The notes beneath the pieces are model-generated. The model was not told where the DNA came from and ran no database searches. It saw only the letters and a program-made list of their open reading frames with translations. Shown piece by piece: positions 62,435 to 64,000 of a stretch of DNA of 64,000 nucleotides. The position numbers and the translations under genes were made by a program. Numbering within the stretch: position 1 is the first letter of the stretch; each line of letters starts with the position of its first letter. The DNA comes from Physella acuta (taxonomy: Eukaryota > Mollusca > Gastropoda > Physidae): assembly GCF_028476545.1 (NCBI RefSeq), contig NW_026731892.1, positions 55,001 to 119,000 on the forward strand. Direction: 5' to 3'.

Positions 62435-62745
62435 GGTATATTGGGCGATGATCTGCGTTAATCTCAATCAGGTATATTGGGCGATGATCTGCGTTAATCT
62501 CAATCAGGTATATTGGGCGATGATCTGCGTTAATCTCAATCAGGTATATTGGGCGATGATCTGCGTTAATCTCAATCAGGTATATTGGGCGATGATCTGC
62601 GTTAATCTCAATCAGGTATATTGGGCGATGATCTGCGTTAATCTCAATCAGGTATATTGGGCGATGATCTGCGTTAATCTCAATCAGGTATATTAGGCGA
62701 TGATCTGCGTTAATCTCAATCAGGTATATTGTGCGATGATCGGAA
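62435..62745. repeat. 36-bp minisatellite
   Basis: About nine units of gtatattgggcgatgatctg + cgttaatctcaatcag, nearly identical. Being 36 bp, one plus frame stays open; it is not a gene. Confidence 0.95.
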
Positions 62746-62799
62746 AGAGAAACAGGTAAAGTGGATGTAAATCACACAGTGAAACATATACAACAGACG

Positions 62800-63015
62800 C
62801 TAATCCAAAAGGGAAACAAGTAGACTAGACACTTATCCACACGGGAAACCTGTATTTTTAGACGGTAATATAAAGGAAACAAGTATATACGCCGGTAATA
62901 TAAAGGGAAACAAGTATACACGCTGGTAATATAAAGGGAAACAAGTATATTAGACGTTAATCCAAAAGGGAAACAAGTATACAAGCCGGTAACATAAAGA
63001 GAAACAAGTATATTG
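62800..63015. repeat. ~31-bp diverged minisatellite
   Basis: About seven units of gggaaacaagtatacacg and ggtaatataaa. Confidence 0.85.
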
Positions 63016-63019
63016 GGTG

Positions 63020-63400
63020 ATAATGACTTAATCAATGCCGGAGGTTAATTGCCAGTGCCGGGCGAGTGATGCCCGCTGTAATGAAAACTTGGTCATCTCG
63101 CGTAAATCTTCCGCTTTGTTGCGCGCCTCGCATGGCGCGGACTTTCGCGCGTTGTGTAGTGGGCCAGGTTTTAATTAAACCCCCGTGACCTCGCGAACCG
63201 GGGTACTCACGCCGACCGAGAGCTCATCATCGTTTGTTAATTCAACAGCGGAAACTGTCCGGCGGCCATATTGTTTTAAACAATAAATGGCTGACAGCGG
63301 TGATTGGGCGAGGGGAGAATGGAGCGCGCGACAATTAACCGTCAATCGGGGATTGGGGGGGGGGGGGGGGGGAATAAATAGCACGGCAAGGGACTAACGA
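63020..63400. promoter_or_regulatory. CpG-rich single-copy island, candidate regulatory DNA
   Basis: Contains ccggaggttaattgccag, tgtaatgaaaacttgg, ggttttaattaaaccc, gtttgttaattcaac, ggcggccatattg and gacaattaaccgtcaat words with dense CpG (cgcgcctcgcatggcgcgg). This is the most enhancer-like stretch of the window by composition. A G18 run ends it at 63356-63372. Confidence 0.4.
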
Positions 63401-63434
63401 GGAGGTGTAAGTACCTTAATGTTATCCTGAGGAT

Positions 63435-63865
63435 ATGGTCGCATTTGGGATATGGTCACACTAGGGGATTTGGTTACATTGGTAATATGGACACAGTGGG
63501 AATATGGACACAGTGGGAATATGGACACAGTGGGAATATGAACACAGTGGGGATATGGACACAGTGGGGATATCGACAGGGTGGGGATATGGACAGAGTA
63601 AGGATATGGACACAGTTGGAATTTGGACACAGTCGATATATGGACAAAGTGGGAATATGGACAAAGTAAGTATACGGACACAGTGGGGATATGGACAAAG
63701 TAAGCATGAGGACACAGTGCGGATATGAACACAGTGGGAATAGGGACACAGTGGGAATAAGGGAATTCTGACACAATTGAGATATGGACACAGTAGGGAT
63801 ATGGACACTAATGATATGGACACTGTGGGAATATGGACACCGTGTGAATACGGAGAAAGTAAGGA
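63435..63865. repeat. ~18-bp minisatellite
   Basis: About 24 diverged units of atatggacacagtgggaa. Frames on both strands across it are artefacts. Confidence 0.95.
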
Positions 63866-64000
63866 TATGGTCATTTTATGAGAAATGCCTGCAATGGCAC
63901 AACAAATGATGTATAAACCCCCATGTCTTTGTTAAAACTGTATACTGATGTTCATCTGATACGACTCGATCTAACAATTAGTCAAACACCAGAACAAAGC
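63866..64000. other. Window end, single-copy DNA
   Basis: Nothing recognised. Confidence 0.5.

Overview
The window looks like nuclear DNA of an invertebrate animal, most likely a mollusc. The grounds are one exon of a FoxG-type forkhead gene, a Ty3/gypsy-type LTR with a tRNA-Leu primer site, a tRNA-derived SINE resembling the MetaSINE group, hAT-type DNA transposons, a degenerate TTAGGG-like tract, and very many minisatellites and poly-G tracts. The species call is inference; nothing here names the species.

Layout. Positions 1-9556 hold minisatellites, AT-rich DNA and one short hAT-like element. On the minus strand they lie downstream of the FoxG exon, so they are probably FoxG intron or 3' flank. 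Positions 9563-10486 (minus) are the first coding exon of FoxG: an eh1-like Groucho motif, an acidic linker and the first 61 residues of the forkhead, ending at a clean splice donor. Positions 10487-11150 look like its 5' UTR and promoter. From 11 kb to 64 kb I see no complete host gene. That stretch alternates tandem arrays (unit 12-69 bp, arrays 0.1-4 kb) with single-copy GC- and CpG-bearing islands of 0.3-0.5 kb carrying TAAT, CCAAT and E-box-like words, which could be regulatory DNA of the developmental gene. Adding up the listed spans, tandem arrays fill roughly two fifths of the window.

Mobile DNA. At 34155-35382 (minus) lies the 5' part of a gypsy-type LTR element: a 276-bp LTR, a tRNA-Leu primer site and a gag-like N-terminus fused in frame to an intronless piece of the host nucleolar GTPase gene GNL2 (NOG2). 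It sits inside a 23-bp minisatellite that continues on both sides. At 42538-43732 is a shortened hAT transposon with a decayed C-terminal transposase. Two short hAT-like elements (7633-7909 and 61178-61466) have flanking duplications and share an internal core. A SINE with a perfect 10-bp target duplication interrupts a minisatellite at 59662-59905.

Most long open frames in the window are by-products of tandem repeats and are not reported as genes. The points most worth a second look are the LTR-GNL2 chimera, the 69-bp array with an open frame and mostly synonymous variants at the left edge, the perfect 55-bp inverted repeat at 47778-47910, the higher-order repeats with exact periods of 495, 305, 140 and 112 bp, and the two-form 4-kb array at 14.1-18.2 kb.
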